Shown: positions 22,401 to 36,090, counted from the stretch's first letter. The stretch is 64,000 nucleotides of DNA from Ephemerocybe angulata (GCA_013368325.1 JAACJK010000223.1:620001-684000), one strand, 5' to 3'. The notes: generated by a model not told the origin, from the sequence alone. Numbers and translations: made by a program.

Positions 22401-24938
22401 CGTTTTTGATTCAACACTTTTTTCGACACATTTCCTGACATTTTGCGATATAGGTGACAAACTCCAAACGGCCATCGAGATTGGATACAGTTGCAACCTC
22501 TTGAAGAACGACATGGACCTCATGATCCTCTCTGCTGACTCGCTGGAACAGACGCGCGCACAAATCGAAGCAGGGCTGAACAAGATTGCCTCAGTTCTGG
22601 GCCCACCGTCGTTCGATCCGAGGAAACGGGGATTCGTTCCCGGGATGCAGGCCTCCTTTGCCGTCGTCATCGACGGTGACACACTCCGGCACGCACTCAC
22701 ACCCGAACTCAAGTCGCTCTTTTTGAACTTGGGCACGCAGTGCGAAACGGTCGTCTGTTGCCGTGTGTCCCCGGCGCAGAAGGCGCTTACGGTCAACCTT
22801 GTGAAAGAAGGTCGGAATGCCATGACGCTCTCGATTGGCGACGGCGCGAACGATGTTGCGATGATTCAAGAGGCTAATATTGGGTGTGGGCTATTTGGGT
22901 TGGAGGGATCGCAGGCTGCTATGTCCGCCGATTATGCGTTCGGCCAGTTCAGGTTCCTCACGAAACTCCTGCTTGTTCACGGGAGATGGTCGTATCAGCG
23001 TGTTGCGGACATGCATAGCAATTTCTTCTACAAGGTGAGCGGGCGTACTTTATGGATATGTAATGTTTGGTGGAAACTAACTCGATTCGTGTAGAACGTT
23101 ATCTGGACGATGGCTATGTTCTGGTACCTCCCTTTCAACAGCTTCGACGCGACCTATCTCTATCAGTACACCTTCATCCTACTCTACAATACCGTCTTCA
23201 CCTCGGTGCCCGTCATTGTCCTCGGAGGTGAGCCAGTTTCGCGTTTCATCTGTCATTCAAACACAACCAACTAAATGGCTGTTTCCTTCGACTCTCCTTC
23301 ACAACCATGTAGCATTCGATCAAGATATCAACGCGAAAGCGGCGCTGGCATTCCCCCAGCTTTACGTGCGGGGTATCCGAGGGCTCGAGTACACAAGAGG
23401 CAAGTTCTGGTCGTACATGGCTGATGGTTTCTACCAATGCGCGGTCGTATTCTTCGTTCCCTGGCTGGTGTGGACATACGGAACCCCGAATTCGTGGACG
23501 GGCAAGACCATCAACTCCCTGTCGGACTTTGGCACGACGGTTGCTGTGTCTGCGATCTTTGCTGCGAATACGTTCGTTGGTTTGAATACAAACTAGTGAG
23601 TGGCGATTGGCCGGTTAGAGATGGGGAGCATCATGCTGATTGGCGGCTTAGTTGGACGGTCATGACTTGGATTGTTGTCATTGGATCGACGGTGGTAATG
23701 TGGGTGTGGGTCATTGTGTATTCTCTGTTCCACAGTCAGGACTTCATCGACGAGGCGTTCATTCTGTTTGGAACCGTGCCTTTCTGGACGACGGTGGTGC
23801 TGACTGTGACGATATGCCTGAGTGCGTGATCTCCTCTCTGGGCAGTATTTCAAGACTAACGTATCATCTAGCCCCGAGATTCCTCATCAAGTACTTCCAA
23901 ACAACCTACATGCCTCTAGACAAGGACATCATCCGCGAGATGTGGGTGAAGGGCGACCTGAAGGACCAGCTTGGCTTGAGTCACCGGAAAGGGAGGAAGG
24001 CGTCGAAGCAAGTAAGCGCCAGCAGCTTAGAGGCGGCGCCTATCCTGCTATCGGACCCACATAATCGGTCATTCTCTGATAACGGGCGCTACGACTCTCC
24101 AAGCCCTAGGGTGTTATCCCAGGATCACCTATCGGGGTCTCCACCCATGGCTGAAACACACGAACTGTCGAATAGGGACTCTCAGTACGCACAATTCCCG
24201 GGAAGGCTTACTCCAGGACCCCACACCCCTCCTGTCGGTGGTGCGCTCTTGGTTCCTGGACAGCATCTCGACCGGTCGGCAGCTGTATCCCCACAACCTT
24301 CATACTACTCCGCCTCTGAAATACCCCCACCCTCACCGCTGCCTACAACAACATACCGATACCCATCAGGAGAGGTGACAACCACCCCGCCGCCACCCAT
24401 CAGCCGGAGAGGAAGCCAGGCGTCAAAGCTGGGCGCCTCGCCTCACGCACCTCCAAACGTCCCCCTCCCACCACAACCGTTGAGCCCCACATCACCGAAG
24501 CTATCTACGCAACAGCCGCAGTACCTACAACCACACTTCGCGGGATCGTCGTCAACGCCGCATATGCGTGGCCCTTCGGCTGCGTCCGTGGCGTCAACGC
24601 AATATACCCATGCGTTTGAGCGTTCGGGCAGCTCTGCGTCGTATGCGACGAATGCGTCGTTTACAACTGCAAGAGAGCCGTCCTGGCATGAGCAGCCGCC
24701 GCAACAGGATCATTCGAATAACCCGTATTATCAGGGCTATGCTGGGGGGAGGAGTGCGAGTGCTATGGATATGGAGGATGAGGAGGATGAGGCGGCGGCC
24801 TATGGGGGCCTCGCCGCGGAGTATAGACGAGAGTCGGAGGACGGGACAGTGCAGGGCCATGGTGGGCTCACGACAAGTAACCCATATACCCCGAGAGCGA
24901 GCGTTGCCTCGACGTGGGAAGGGCCGTCGGCGATGTAA
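19456..24938 (+). CDS. DNF1: P4-type phospholipid-transporting ATPase (Dnf1/2-like flippase)
   Basis: Flips phospholipids to the cytosolic leaflet of plasma membrane and trans-Golgi/endosomal membranes, normally with a Cdc50-family partner (not in this window). Nine exons (19456-19828, 19878-19970, 20018-21200, 21262-22397, 22454-23034, 23095-23227, 23313-23595, 23652-23821, 23872-24938) give 1,672 residues. Visible motifs: actuator DGETNLKPR, TM4 PISLYISIEMVK, phosphorylation site FSDKTGTLTQN, nucleotide-binding KGADSVIYERL, GDGANDVAMIQEANIG hinge. The PISLY form and large cytosolic insertion (about 170 residues rich in Ser/Arg before the actuator loop) point to the Dnf1/Dnf2 class and not Drs2 or Neo1. 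The about 330-residue Pro/Ser/Gln-rich C-terminal tail is long and probably disordered. Confidence 0.95.
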
Positions 24939-25794
24939 TTTATTTATTTATCTGGAGAGTTCTGCCTGCTTTTCAACCCTCGTTCCGTTCCCTTAAATTT
25001 CGCTCTCTTGCCCATTCCCCTCCCTTTTGGTTAACTGATTCTTTATGATGACGAAGAGTGTGTTATGACATGGAACTTTCTTACCTTCCTTTCGACCTCG
25101 CTACTGCTATAGTATTACGCACCGCTGATATTGCGCTCACCATATTTTGCTTGTTTTTGTGTCATGGAATGGACTGCTGGTTTTCCTGCTGAATGATACG
25201 CTTTACTCTACTGAGCCCTCCTAGAATATATATCCTCAAACTGAACTTTCGAGGCACTGTAAAGGAACTTGAAGCGCTCTGATTCGTAGCCGAGGAGATC
25301 CGGTTACGTTTGATTGCCGAGTGCCGGGCTTAATGAGCTGTGCATACCCCACAGACCGACCACGGCCGTGATTTTCTCCTAGGTTCTTGAAGCTCGGACT
25401 CATAGCCTTTAACGTGCATAAACGTGTAGAGCAGTTTAAGAAGAACGGTGCCATGGGTTTGGATACAGGGAGTCAGAGAATGAGCTGATCAGTAGTACAA
25501 GCTCGGGCATTGAAGGAGGCGAAGTCGATACGGTTGTGGGGTGAATTGTGGGGTTCTCGCAATGGAGATGCGCCTGTAGGGTGGCTCTTGAAAAAAGCTC
25601 GCGCTCAGCACGGGGAACCTACTTATGGGAACCCTCGTAGTCTCCAGGATGCAATTCTAATGAATGTCTAAAAACAGTCACAAGATCGGGTGGATTCGGT
25701 CATCAACGATAATAACAGAAAGCCTGTGTGGGGAATCGCGCCTAGGCTTTCTCTTAACTTCCATGTCAACGAATCTCTGCCCTATACCACCACC
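24939..25794. other. Spacer between flippase and zinc-cluster regulator
   Basis: About 850 bases holding the 3' end of the flippase gene and the promoter of the downstream regulator. No gene, repeat or clear motif recognised. Confidence 0.5.
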
Positions 25795-28700
25795 ATGTCG
25801 CCAGTTACGCCCTCAGAATCTCAGGACCAACAGCAGCCGTCTTCGTCAAGCTCGATCCTCAAGGAGAGGCGATTCAAGCTGAGCAGGTAGGTCGTTATTG
25901 GATCCGGATTTAATGGGGTGCTAGGCTAATATTTGGTCGTTTATAGGGCGTGTGACAGGTGTCGGTGAGCGATATACTCCCTCTCAGCACAAATCCAGCT
26001 TCTAAGCAGTTACAATAGTCGACGAAGGATAAAATGCGACGAAGGACATCCGTGCCAGGCATGCATGACGGCGAACTCGTCATGTACTTTCGAGGAGCCG
26101 GGGAAGAGGACGCATCCACACAAATCAAAGTGCGTTCTTGTTCAATTTTTATGGGATCGCAATGTTGAATGGCTATAAAAGACGTACTGCGACGTTGGAA
26201 GATCGCATGCACCATCTCGAGACCTTGATTTCTGCAATCCCGCCGGCGGTGTTCGCTGCAACAGGAGCGATGCCAGGCGTACCCCCGGGTCTTGCCCCGT
26301 CTGAACACATAACGAGCCCTATGATGCCCTTCATGTACCCTACAGGTCTACCTCCTGGCGTGCCGCCACCCTCCTTGCATGTTTTCCCCCTTACGAATCC
26401 ATCGACACATTTCACGCAATCACCGCCCGAAGAGCCGCCCTACTCTGCCGGGAGAGAGTCCTTTGGAACCTTCCTCGCCCGTCCGTACATCCCCCAGGCC
26501 ATCACGCCCGACCAACTCGCCGAAGAGACGTCTCGGATGTCGCTGACGGCCTCGTACCTCTATTTTGACGACGAAGGATATACGAGATGGCAAGGGGAGA
26601 CCTCAGGACTTCCTGTCCTTGATCTTCTGGTTGAGAGCCATAGCACCACTGCAAGCGATGCCAAAGCGCACCCAGATACGACCACCCACCTTGAATGGTT
26701 TCCAAATCGCCAGCCTCAAAGGACAGATGTTAATCCTCAAACCCTTTGGCGCCTTATCACCTCTTCTATTGCCCCAGATCTGATGGACAGGTGTGCCTCG
26801 GTTTCTCTACTTCGGCAAATTGTCACTAAACGCTTTCTTCTAGTCTTGTACAGTGTTATTTATCGACATCTTATTATATCTTACCTTTCCTTCATGTACC
26901 AACATTCCTTGCGGTAAGTTTCTTCTCCCTCTCTTTCAATTCTCATATTGACAAGTCGATCTAGGACTACGGAAACCCACAAAAATGGGGGGAGCCCGGC
27001 TTTGCGGCCTTTATCGTTTCGATCTGCTGCTTAGCCTCCAGGCATATGGACGACCCTCGAGTACGAGCTGATCCCACCGACGGGATATCAGCCGGGACGC
27101 AGTGGTTTGAGCTCCTCGGACGGCTGAGGACCCTACCCATCGCTGATCGCCCGACTCCGTACAATATCCAAGCAAATCTTATCGCAGCTGTCTACGCTGT
27201 TGGGTTAGGGAAGCTATCGAAGGCGGCTGCCCTTCTCGCCGAAGCCGTTACGATGTGCATTGACGCCGGCTTGCACCGGTCCGCAGACAACTACGACTTG
27301 TTCGACCCCATTGAAGATGAAGTCCGTAAGCGCACCTTCTGGTGCGTCTACATCTGGGACAAGCAGCTGTCTGCACACTTCGGGCGGCCCGCGATGTTGA
27401 GGTTGCGGGATTGCGACGTCGCAGAACCTTCGCCTGTGGACGACGAATTTATCACGAGAGATGGCGTTGGAACCCCTCCCCCCGGAACGACTTGTCGAAT
27501 GGCTGCGTTCATTGTTTCCCTACGCATCATGGTTGTCCTCGAATCTGTGTTGGACGTCCCACCGGCACGCCACTCAGATGACTCCAATTCCTTCTTACTC
27601 AAGGCGACCAACGTCCTCTCAGGAGTGCGGAAATTCAATCCCATGCGGGAGGAAGAAACTCTTTTGGACGAGATCCACAGGAGTATCCCACTCTATTGGC
27701 AGCATACACCTGATACATTGTCCTGCGACGATACCATCCGAATGACGCAGTCTGTGCGGCTACACTGTGCAGAACAGTTCGCCCGGCTGCTCATCTATCG
27801 ACATCGCTTCTCCGAATTAGTGGCTGAGCGCACAAACGGCCCGTCGGAGGACGAGCAGACCGAGCAGGAGAAGGAAGCCCTTATTTCCGCTCACAATGCT
27901 GCCTTGCAAATCGTCACTTCGCATTTGCATATCGCTAAGAAAGGGCTGATGACCTACTGTGAGTGCGGTCCCTTTTACGACACTCCCCCCTGACGCTTCT
28001 TTGCCTTCATCTCAATCTGGTTTCGAAACTCGCTGTACTCACGATGTTACGTTTGCTCCCTTAGATGGTGTTCATGTCATTCACCAATTGACTCAGGCTG
28101 GGCGGACTTTGGTCGCAGTATTGCTCTGCTGCAAGACGGATGCATTGCAACATTTGATTCCTCCCGGATTAGACGCGCTTCGTTCCTGCATTGGGCTGCT
28201 GCGACGTTTCAGCGGTCGCTATGTCTGTGGCCTTCGCTCTGGGGATCTCATGGAAGAATTCTGCAGACGTAAGTTATCCAAGTACACCTCCTCCAACCTC
28301 TCACCACTTCCCCTTTGTCGTCATGTCTTCCATTTCGTTTTTTGTTGCCAACACTACCATATGCTGATTACCCACACCCAAATTCGTTTCTCTTTTCCCT
28401 GCAGTCACGAATATACCATTGGAGACGAATCACCAGGACAATGTCCCTGTGAATGCACGCAGACCTCCGTGGATACGGCCCGTACGCAAAAAGACTTCCT
28501 CTATCGCGCGCTCGAACCACAGCGGGGATTCACCAACGCAGCAGAGCAGCCCAGAACCCTTCTCGCCGTCCGATTTTTTCTCCGAGCCAAAAGTGGCGCC
28601 CGGATTCGCCTCTGGTCCCCCCTCGAACGCATCAGGCTCCTCCAACACCCACTCGGGCTACCCTCCAGGAGGCCCGCATATACCAAACGCGGCAGGGCCC

Positions 28701-29006
28701 GGCCCATCGTCATCCTCGTCCTCCTTCCCGATGGATCACGCGGTAAATGGAATGGCCGTGGATATGATACGCGAGGATTCAGCGATGTACATGTCCAACA
28801 GCGAGATGATGGCGTTCTTCAATGAAGGTGCGGTGGACATGAACCACCTCTTCAGTACGGACGCCTTCCTGCAGCAGCAGCAGCCGCGTGCATCTGCGGC
28901 GTCGCCAACGTCTGGGGCTGCGAACGGTGGGCAGCCACAGGCATCGTCGCAGGGTGGGACCACACCCGGGTATCTGAAGATGGCAGGGCTGGTGACCTCG
29001 CCATAG
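25795..29006 (+). CDS. Zn2Cys6 fungal-specific transcription factor
   Basis: Nuclear DNA-binding regulator. Eight exons (25795-25886, 25947-25964, 26019-26129, 26182-26790, 26844-26913, 26965-27958, 28065-28268, 28405-29006) give 899 residues. The binuclear zinc cluster [20 protein letters not shown] plus the sixth Cys in TANSSC is complete and is spread over three exons; an 18-nt exon carries its first two cysteines. A dimerisation-like helix follows ([16 protein letters not shown]). The middle has the fungal transcription-factor domain ([33 protein letters not shown]). The C-terminus is Pro/Ser/Gly-rich and acidic near the end ([20 protein letters not shown]), a possible activation region. 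Target genes cannot be inferred from sequence. Confidence 0.93.
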
Positions 29007-31621
29007 CGATCTGTGAACTTCGAAGGGAAGGTTCTCTTCGGTTGTGCATCGAAAATTTGGACCCGGCCTGGGGTTGTAACATATCTGTTTCTGTGACTTA
29101 TCTTCCTACTTATTGCTGACTTATCTTCTTACTTTTCCCCCGACGAACTGTTGTAGTACGTGTTATATAAGTAATAGGTTCCAACTTCCTTGAACTATCC
29201 AGCGTGAAGCGCCGTGGAGCTCTGAAGATCGGCGTTGAGAATTTGTTCGCGATTATGGTGTTCCTGTGGTGCAGATGGCCCGGGTTGAGGAACCACGAGG
29301 AATAAACGATTCGACGGATATAGAAGGTCAGACATGTATCTGGGCGTCTACATGTCGGAACACCGCTGTGGCGTCTGAGGTGTGGGGAAGGAGCGTCTGT
29401 GCGCGATCGCTCGTGGCAGCTGTGATCAAGAATCTCGACGGGGTGCTCGAAGCCTTCAGAGATAGATCCAGGCTGTGCGGATATAACGTTTCCTTTCAAA
29501 ATCTCCTTCTTATCTTCAAGGAATGTCTGTCGAGGGCTGATGCACCCGAAGGCGCCTGTCTGTCAGGTGTGTCATGTGCCGTAAATAATTAGGTGGTGGT
29601 GGTAGGCGCTGCATCAACTGGGTATGGACATGGTGCTCCCTTTCTTACTTTTGGTACGTACCTGGTGCAATCGCCACCAGGACACGCAAATCAAAGGTGG
29701 GGATAGATGGTCGGTTTGGGGACAAAGGGATCGAATTGTATGGAGTATGCACGCCGCGGAAAATTTGGCGGCTTCTCACCGTCCCGAGCCTGAGATGGTC
29801 GTCTGGCTGCGCCTCTGCACTGAATACAAGTATTCAGTGCCTGGGAAGGCACGTGGCTGAGGAAGCAACGGTGGCCAAACACTCTTCAAATATACTGGGG
29901 TTCCGTGAACTTGGGTTCGGTAGCTGGCAAGCTAGCGACGTCGGAAAAGTGTATGGATGAGGATACTTGGTACGAGAAAGTCGCCAGCACGCGATTGTGC
30001 TGAATTCGCTCATTTTGGGATATTGAGAAGGCTCTTCAATATGGCATCCCATGCAATATTTAACAAGGCGGGATAGGGTACTCACCGGATTGTCGGTAAC
30101 ACAAAGCTTGTGTGCGTTGTACTTTACTATACAGCAGGGTGAGGTAAAGGCTAATTAAGATTGTCCAGGTGATCTGGAGGGCCATAGATAATCGGCGGCA
30201 GGTTATATTCGAGCTCAACAGTTAGATCTTGGCGATTTATCAAGACTGGATGAGGCAGGTTGTATCGAAATTTACACCGTCCGCAAGGCGCTACGCCTGA
30301 TATCTGTGTTTTCGCGATAAAGAGATCCATGTGAAAGTCTCTGTGTGCTATAGTCATCTGGTAGCACTTAATTAAATCCACTAGTTGCCTCGCACATTCA
30401 TACGGTCATATCCTGTGGAGAGAACGCTTCGATACTATGTAGATGACCCTCGAGAAAAGGTGGAAGTCCTATTCTGCGAATCCGCAAGCTCAAAAGGGGC
30501 TAACTGTCGGCAACTAATTTAATTGGCAGGCTTTTGAAGGCTTTTGATCGCAAAACGGAAGCTTCGGAGTGTCGGGTGCAATTCTTTCTTTCCCCTCAGC
30601 CTCTTTCTCTTCGAGCTCTTTCTTTATTGAAGAGGAAAGATGGAACTCACGCAGCTACCGCAGCTCTTCCCAGGCGGGCGCTTGGCCGCCCGTCTGTCGC
30701 ATGGCCATTGCGCATCAGACCATGCCGTTGGAGGTCCATTTCCCCGAGAATGGGCATCGTAGTACTCGGAGAGGTAAAGGGCTTCCGGACAAAGGGAATA
30801 TTCAAGGGAATTATCCCCTCCATTTTAGCGATAAACTTATCGTAATACCGGGCCATCTAGGCGTCGCGATGGCTGATTTTTCGTTCGAGGATGTCCAAGG
30901 AGAAATGCATTCCATGAGGGACCGACGTTGACCAACGTCCAACTCTGGAGAACCTATTGTAACGAAATGAAGTGCTTATGTGCTCGGGCTTCAATTAACT
31001 GTCTTCATTCAGATGTGCTCACACTCACACCGATGAGGCTTCTCTGTGACTAGGTCGTTCTGCAGAACCTGGCTCAGAACGGTGACCGTTGCGGGCAAGG
31101 ATTTTCTCAGTCCGTCACCGTGGCAAAGCCGAAACCCACGTGGCGCGGGATCTCGATCAATCATATCGTTCCTTTTTGGTCGTTCCTTTGTTCTTGTGGA
31201 TGGAAATGGACAGTCCTTTGAGCCTTCCCAGTGCAAGGCTTGCGTTCAAGCTGGAAAGACCCATAATGTCCGTCGCATCTCCCGGAGGCTTATGCACTCT
31301 GGGACGGGATCCTTATAACCCACCCGTCGCTGTTCTCTAGTTTCTTTTCTCGATTCTCGTTTGGCGCGTTTCCCGTTTCTTTTCCAGGTTGCCTTCGTCT
31401 CCTATCAACCACAACTGGACCCAGGGTGCGTGTGTACCATACTGTATGGATACTGATACCAATTGACAAAGAAACCGTACCACCAGACAATAAGCCTGGC
31501 AGGATCTCTAACCCGATATGATCTGCTGATTACCCAGGAGCTATTGCCGTCCTGCCAGTGCTCCTCCTTCGTTCTTTTGTCTCTCGCCGCCATTAATCAA
31601 TTCTGTTAAGACAAAAGAAGG
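29007..31621. other. 2.6-kb gene-poor region
   Basis: Many short open frames but none with a protein pattern I recognise. It contains a perfect inverted repeat at 29817-29840 (listed separately). Could host a non-coding transcript or remnants too decayed to read. Confidence 0.45.
29817..29840. repeat. Perfect 11-bp inverted repeat with 2-base spacer
   Basis: GCACTGAATAC and GTATTCAGTGC flank AA, giving a 24-base perfect palindrome-like hairpin. Seen directly. No gene nearby to assign it to. Confidence 0.85.
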
Positions 31622-31732
31622 ATGGACGACCATTCTCCATACTTAACGCTGTCCTCATGCTCGTACCACTCACTTCTCGCGTTCCCCCCTCCCCTGCTCA
31701 GCTCTGTTGATCTCCGCCACAAGTACTCTAGG

Positions 31733-33795
31733 ATGACCACATACGCACGGCCCGGCCCACCTCCTATCGACACACTTCCGGTCGAGCTCCTGTCGTACAT
31801 CTTTACTCTAGGAACACATTCACCGTTCGAACCCTCGCAATCGAATGGTTCTGGAGACGAACCAGAGGGTATTCCGGCGTTCAATTCCGAGAACGTCAAG
31901 ACACCTCTTGTGCTTGCCAGCGTCAGCCGATATTGGCGGCGAGTAGCTCTCAACACGCCGAGTCTATGGTCTAGCCTATGCATAACACTCGAGATGGTTC
32001 AACCATCCGAAGGGTCCTCGGCACCTTCGACATTCGACACGACACACATTACCTCCTATCTTGCGCTCTCACGGCGGTATCCCATCGACATTCTTATAGA
32101 CGCTAGAGATCCAGACTGGGACTTCCAAGAAGATGGGTACGTATCTTATCTATCTTCACGCTCCAGGTCAGGCGCTAATAATAAAATGTCAGTGTGACAC
32201 CCGACTCCTATTCCTATAAGCCTCAGTTCTCCGTTGAGCATATGCAGACTGTGATCAGCTTGTTGCTTCCGCATCTCTCGCGGTGGAGATCAATGAACAT
32301 CCTCACCGACACTTGGAAGCCTATGCAGTCTGCCTTACAGTCCATCAACCCCGCCATTCTTCAACATGGAGCCCCCCGACTCGAATCGTTGAGCCTAATG
32401 CGGTGTAATGATTTCGTCAGCTTCTCCCCAGAGTTTGAACCCAAGTCTCTGAAAGGTCCCTCCTTCCTTTCGACTACACATTCCACCCCTTCATCTCATT
32501 CCACTTCGATCCTCCCACGACTAAGCACGCTCTCGCTGCGTGGTGTACACGTGGAGTGGGCTTCACTTTCGGCAGCCTTGTCCTCTAGCAGGACCGGCTT
32601 GTACTCGTTAGAGCTATGCTCGCATTGCTCGGACGTCCGACCTTCGATTTCCGAATTCCATCGCCTCCTTTCCTCCAATCCTCGACTCCGGAACCTCGTC
32701 GTCTCTGGATCTGGACCCTCTTTCCCCGCTGACGTCGATGAGGGTTTGGGCGCACTCCGGCACGAGTTCGATGGTGCCTTTCTACCCAATCTGACCAAGT
32801 TGACACTTGGATACAGATCGGTGCTTGAGGGACAAACGATTCTCGAGCTCGTTAACGCCCCTAACCTCAAGTCCCTTGTTCTGGAGGAAGCGACTTATCC
32901 TGCGGATCCCGAAGTAGTGGATGCAGGTAGCCTCTTGACGTATCTCGGCACGGGGGAGTTCCATAACGTCAAAGAGCGCTATCTTGCGGCGTACGACGGG
33001 CCCGACGGGTGCCAGTACCAGCCCAAGACGAGGAAAGACTCCACCGCTAGTACCTCCACATGCATAGGAAGTGGGCTCGAAATAGGAGGTCGTTTGATCG
33101 AGGACGACGAGGACGACGTGACGCTCGTTGACTTCGACACGAAGCCCCATCCCCCGTTTTCCTTGCTGGAGAACCTTTCCCTCAAGGCCGTGCACTCGTC
33201 CTCGACTCAGCCGATAAGCAGCATGTTCGGCGCGATGAACAATCTCCATCGGCTAGAGCTTGTAGGCATGTCGATGCGTCCACTCTATACCCTTCTCCCC
33301 GATTCGTTCCCTACTCCCAATAGCCGCTCGAGAGCATCCTCACCACCCGCCCCCGGCGTCGCATCCTCTTCCACCCTCCATCCTCCGATCTCGCAGCTGA
33401 ACTGCCCTCAACTTCGGTCGCTATCCCTGCAAGATTGCAACGAGATGCAGGCGCATGACTTGACTTTCATTCTCAACAAGCTTGTGTCGGACAGGAAGGC
33501 TCACGGATCGTGCACTCTCGAGGACATCGACATTCAGCTGGGGCCTAACGCCCCGCTCGCTTCCTGCGAGATTAACCTCCAGGAAGGTGCCGAAGTGTCG
33601 TCTATGGTTGACGTCGCGGATGCGCAGCCGTCGTACGTGCTTGAGAAGGATGGCGTTCGGATACAGCTCCGAAGAGCGTCTCCTGCCTTCGGGGACGAAT
33701 ACGACGACGATGAAGAGATGGACGAGGGAAGCGTGTTCAACGACCCTTACTTCGACGCTTACTACACCGGGGCGGCTTGGTTGAGTGGTCGGTGA
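31733..33795 (+). CDS. F-box/LRR-like protein
   Basis: Likely substrate adaptor of an SCF ubiquitin ligase. Exons 31733-32136 and 32193-33795 give 668 residues; an in-frame ATG at 31622 would add 37 residues, but the later ATG (MTTYARPGPPPIDTLP) is preferred because the F-box-like motif IDTLPVELLSYIFTLG follows directly. A second signature, LVLASVSRYWRRVALNTPSLWSSL, is the classic end of basidiomycete F-box domains. The remainder has irregular leucine-rich segments (LESLSLMRCNDF, LSTLSLRGVHVEW, LRSLSLQDCNEM). The C-terminus is acidic (EYDDDEEMDEGSVFNDPYFD). The intron is 56 nt. Confidence 0.88.
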
Positions 33796-34594
33796 GATAT
33801 CTGGCGATGTGTTTTCATTCTGTTTGCCCCAGCCACCATTGACAATCGTGATGGACTGCTTTTATATGTTTCTTTCCTTCCTTGAGGAGGAGGCTTCTCC
33901 CAAATTCGACCTTCGTCCCCGCATTTTCCTTATGCACATCTGTATCATTAGAACCCAGCCACACAGTGTACATGTAACTTTAGCGTTGTATTTCAGCCTA
34001 TCGTGTAATTGTCACTCATTGTATCTAGTATCCTCCAGCGTCAAAATCTATATGTGCGGCCTCGTTATAGAATCATGCCAGAAATACCCAGCTTCCTGAT
34101 GGGCACTGAATTTTATCGCCCCGCCTTACTAAGAGCGCTCACCTCGGCGGCTCACTTCCCTACCTTGCAGGCCACCCCTACTCCCTACATTGCTTGAACA
34201 CCTCCGTCATTTAGGGAAATTTCACTGTATGGGGTTGTCTGGCCTGTTCCCATTGTTCTTGGTGCTTGAGCGCGAGCTTTAGTGAATTGGTCAGTCAGCC
34301 GGGTCATAAATCCCTTCCGATGGGCTACATTGACTGAGATGACGATATTAGGACAACACACCAAAGCGTCCCTACTAGACCCACGGCCGCAGAGGTAGTC
34401 CAATGCGAAGTTATGGGCTGTCACGGTGGCAGACGACGGACGTCATGAAACATGATTGGCCCGGCGCCGTTCCTATGATCAAAGCGGCGAATCCGCTGGT
34501 CAAGGGTGTTGATTTTTCAGCTCCGATCTGTCCGTTTAACACTTGCCACGACACAACTGGGGCGGTATCGATCTCTTTATCTCTGACCACCACC
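33796..34594. other. Spacer between F-box and ABHD12-like genes
   Basis: About 800 bases with the 3' end of the F-box gene and the promoter of the hydrolase. No gene or repeat recognised. Confidence 0.5.
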
Positions 34595-35864
34595 ATGAAG
34601 GCGATCCTCGAGCCTGAGAAGCCACAACAAGCAGGCTCTAAAGACGTCTTCACGGTGGCCCGGCGGGCTGCTGTTGGCTTGATCATCGCCTATGTCGCGG
34701 TTATTCTGTTTATTATGCTGCCCGCGATACAGACCTAGTAAGTACCTTTCGCAAGGCGGCGGGACGCGTCTAATTTGCCCTATTAGCACAATCTATGCCC
34801 ATCACATTGACGTCTGGGGCTTCAAGAAGTTCGAGCATCCAGAACACTATGGCCTCGCTCGTGAGTCTCCTGCCCGATCGCTCAGCAGGGTGAGAGGACT
34901 AAACATGTTTCTAGCGGGAAAGACAGTGAACATGAAGCTCACGTCGTCGGACAACACGACCATCGGCGCGTGGTTCATCTTCTCCGACCACTTCTATCGG
35001 ACCCTCCCCCATCCGCATCTCCACACGCACGTACCGGGCGCGACAACATCTCATGATGCAATCCAGGCTACCTCAAGCAAACACATCCCAGAGGCAGTGG
35101 GGACCACACCTACCATTCTCTTCCTCCATGGCAACACGGGGACCCGCGCCCACAAACTGCGAACCATCCTTTACTCCTCTTTGACAGCCCGCTTGGGCGC
35201 CAATATCCTCGCCATCGATTATCGTGGGTTCGGCGATAGCTCGGGGCACCCAAGCGTGCAAGGGGTTGGGCGAGATGCGCGTGCAGGCTTTGACTACCTT
35301 GTTCAACAAGGAGCTAAGCCTGAGGACATCCTCATCGTTGGCCACAGCTTGGGAACTGCGGTCGCCGGTCTCCTAGCTTCGGAGCTTGGACGCGAGAAAG
35401 TTCATTTCCGTGGTGTCGTTCTCATGTCGCCCTTCTCGTCCATCCGCACGCTACTGGATCAATACTATCTCCTAGGCTGCCTTCCGCTGTTCAAACCCCT
35501 CGCCAAAGTACCCATGATGCCCCGCGTGCTTAGTTGGTCCCTAAAGCACGGGTTTGACACCCTATCCCTCGTCCCTGATATCAAGTCCGACGTGCTTATT
35601 GCACATGCGGAAGATGACTGGGATATCCCTCATACCCATTCCTCGGCTCTGTTCAATGCTTTTCTGGACCCATCTGAACCGTTTGCTGCACCGAACACCT
35701 CCGTGTCGACCACCCACATATCGGGATATGGATCGTTTTCGCAGGCACGAGTAGCAAACAGGAACGTTGCACTACTTAAGACGGAACGAGGGGGGCACGA
35801 CCTCGGGAAGGTAGAAGGCGTGCAAGATACTATCGGGAGATTGTTTGGTCTGTATAGCGCGTAA
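34595..35864 (+). CDS. ABHD12-like alpha/beta hydrolase, membrane anchored
   Basis: Predicted serine hydrolase acting on monoacylglycerol or lysophospholipid-type substrates. Exons 34595-34737, 34787-34860 and 34915-35864 give 388 residues. One N-terminal membrane helix (VGLIIAYVAVILFIMLPAI) is followed by the ABHD12-type DVWGFKKFEHPEHYGLAPGKT. Hydrolase motifs: oxyanion region ILFLHGNTGTRAHK, DYRGFGDSSG, nucleophile elbow GHSLG, acid HAEDDWDIP and His near RGGHDLG. The second intron (34861-34914) is 54 nt and stopless, so the frame remains open if it is retained (adds 18 residues). Confidence 0.93.
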
Positions 35865-36090
35865 TGATAATTTTAACCTAATAAGTTTGTATTGTAGTCA
35901 AATTGTAGTACTGTGGATACCCTTAACTTACTTGTAATCTTTGATCCCGTCGTAGTCGACCAGCCAGTATTCCATTTCACAAATGCCGTACCTGCACCTC
36001 GATGATGCAAACAAGTCCCTGCGTAATCGCAATGGTAGGATTGAGTGGTATTATATCTATATGTCTTGTCCAGATGTCTACCTAAGGCAC

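Noticed and set aside
24568..24996. 142-codon Arg/Met-rich frame overlapping the flippase tail
   Set aside because: Repetitive composition from the out-of-frame reading of the Pro/Ser/Gln-rich tail; no start context or independent support.
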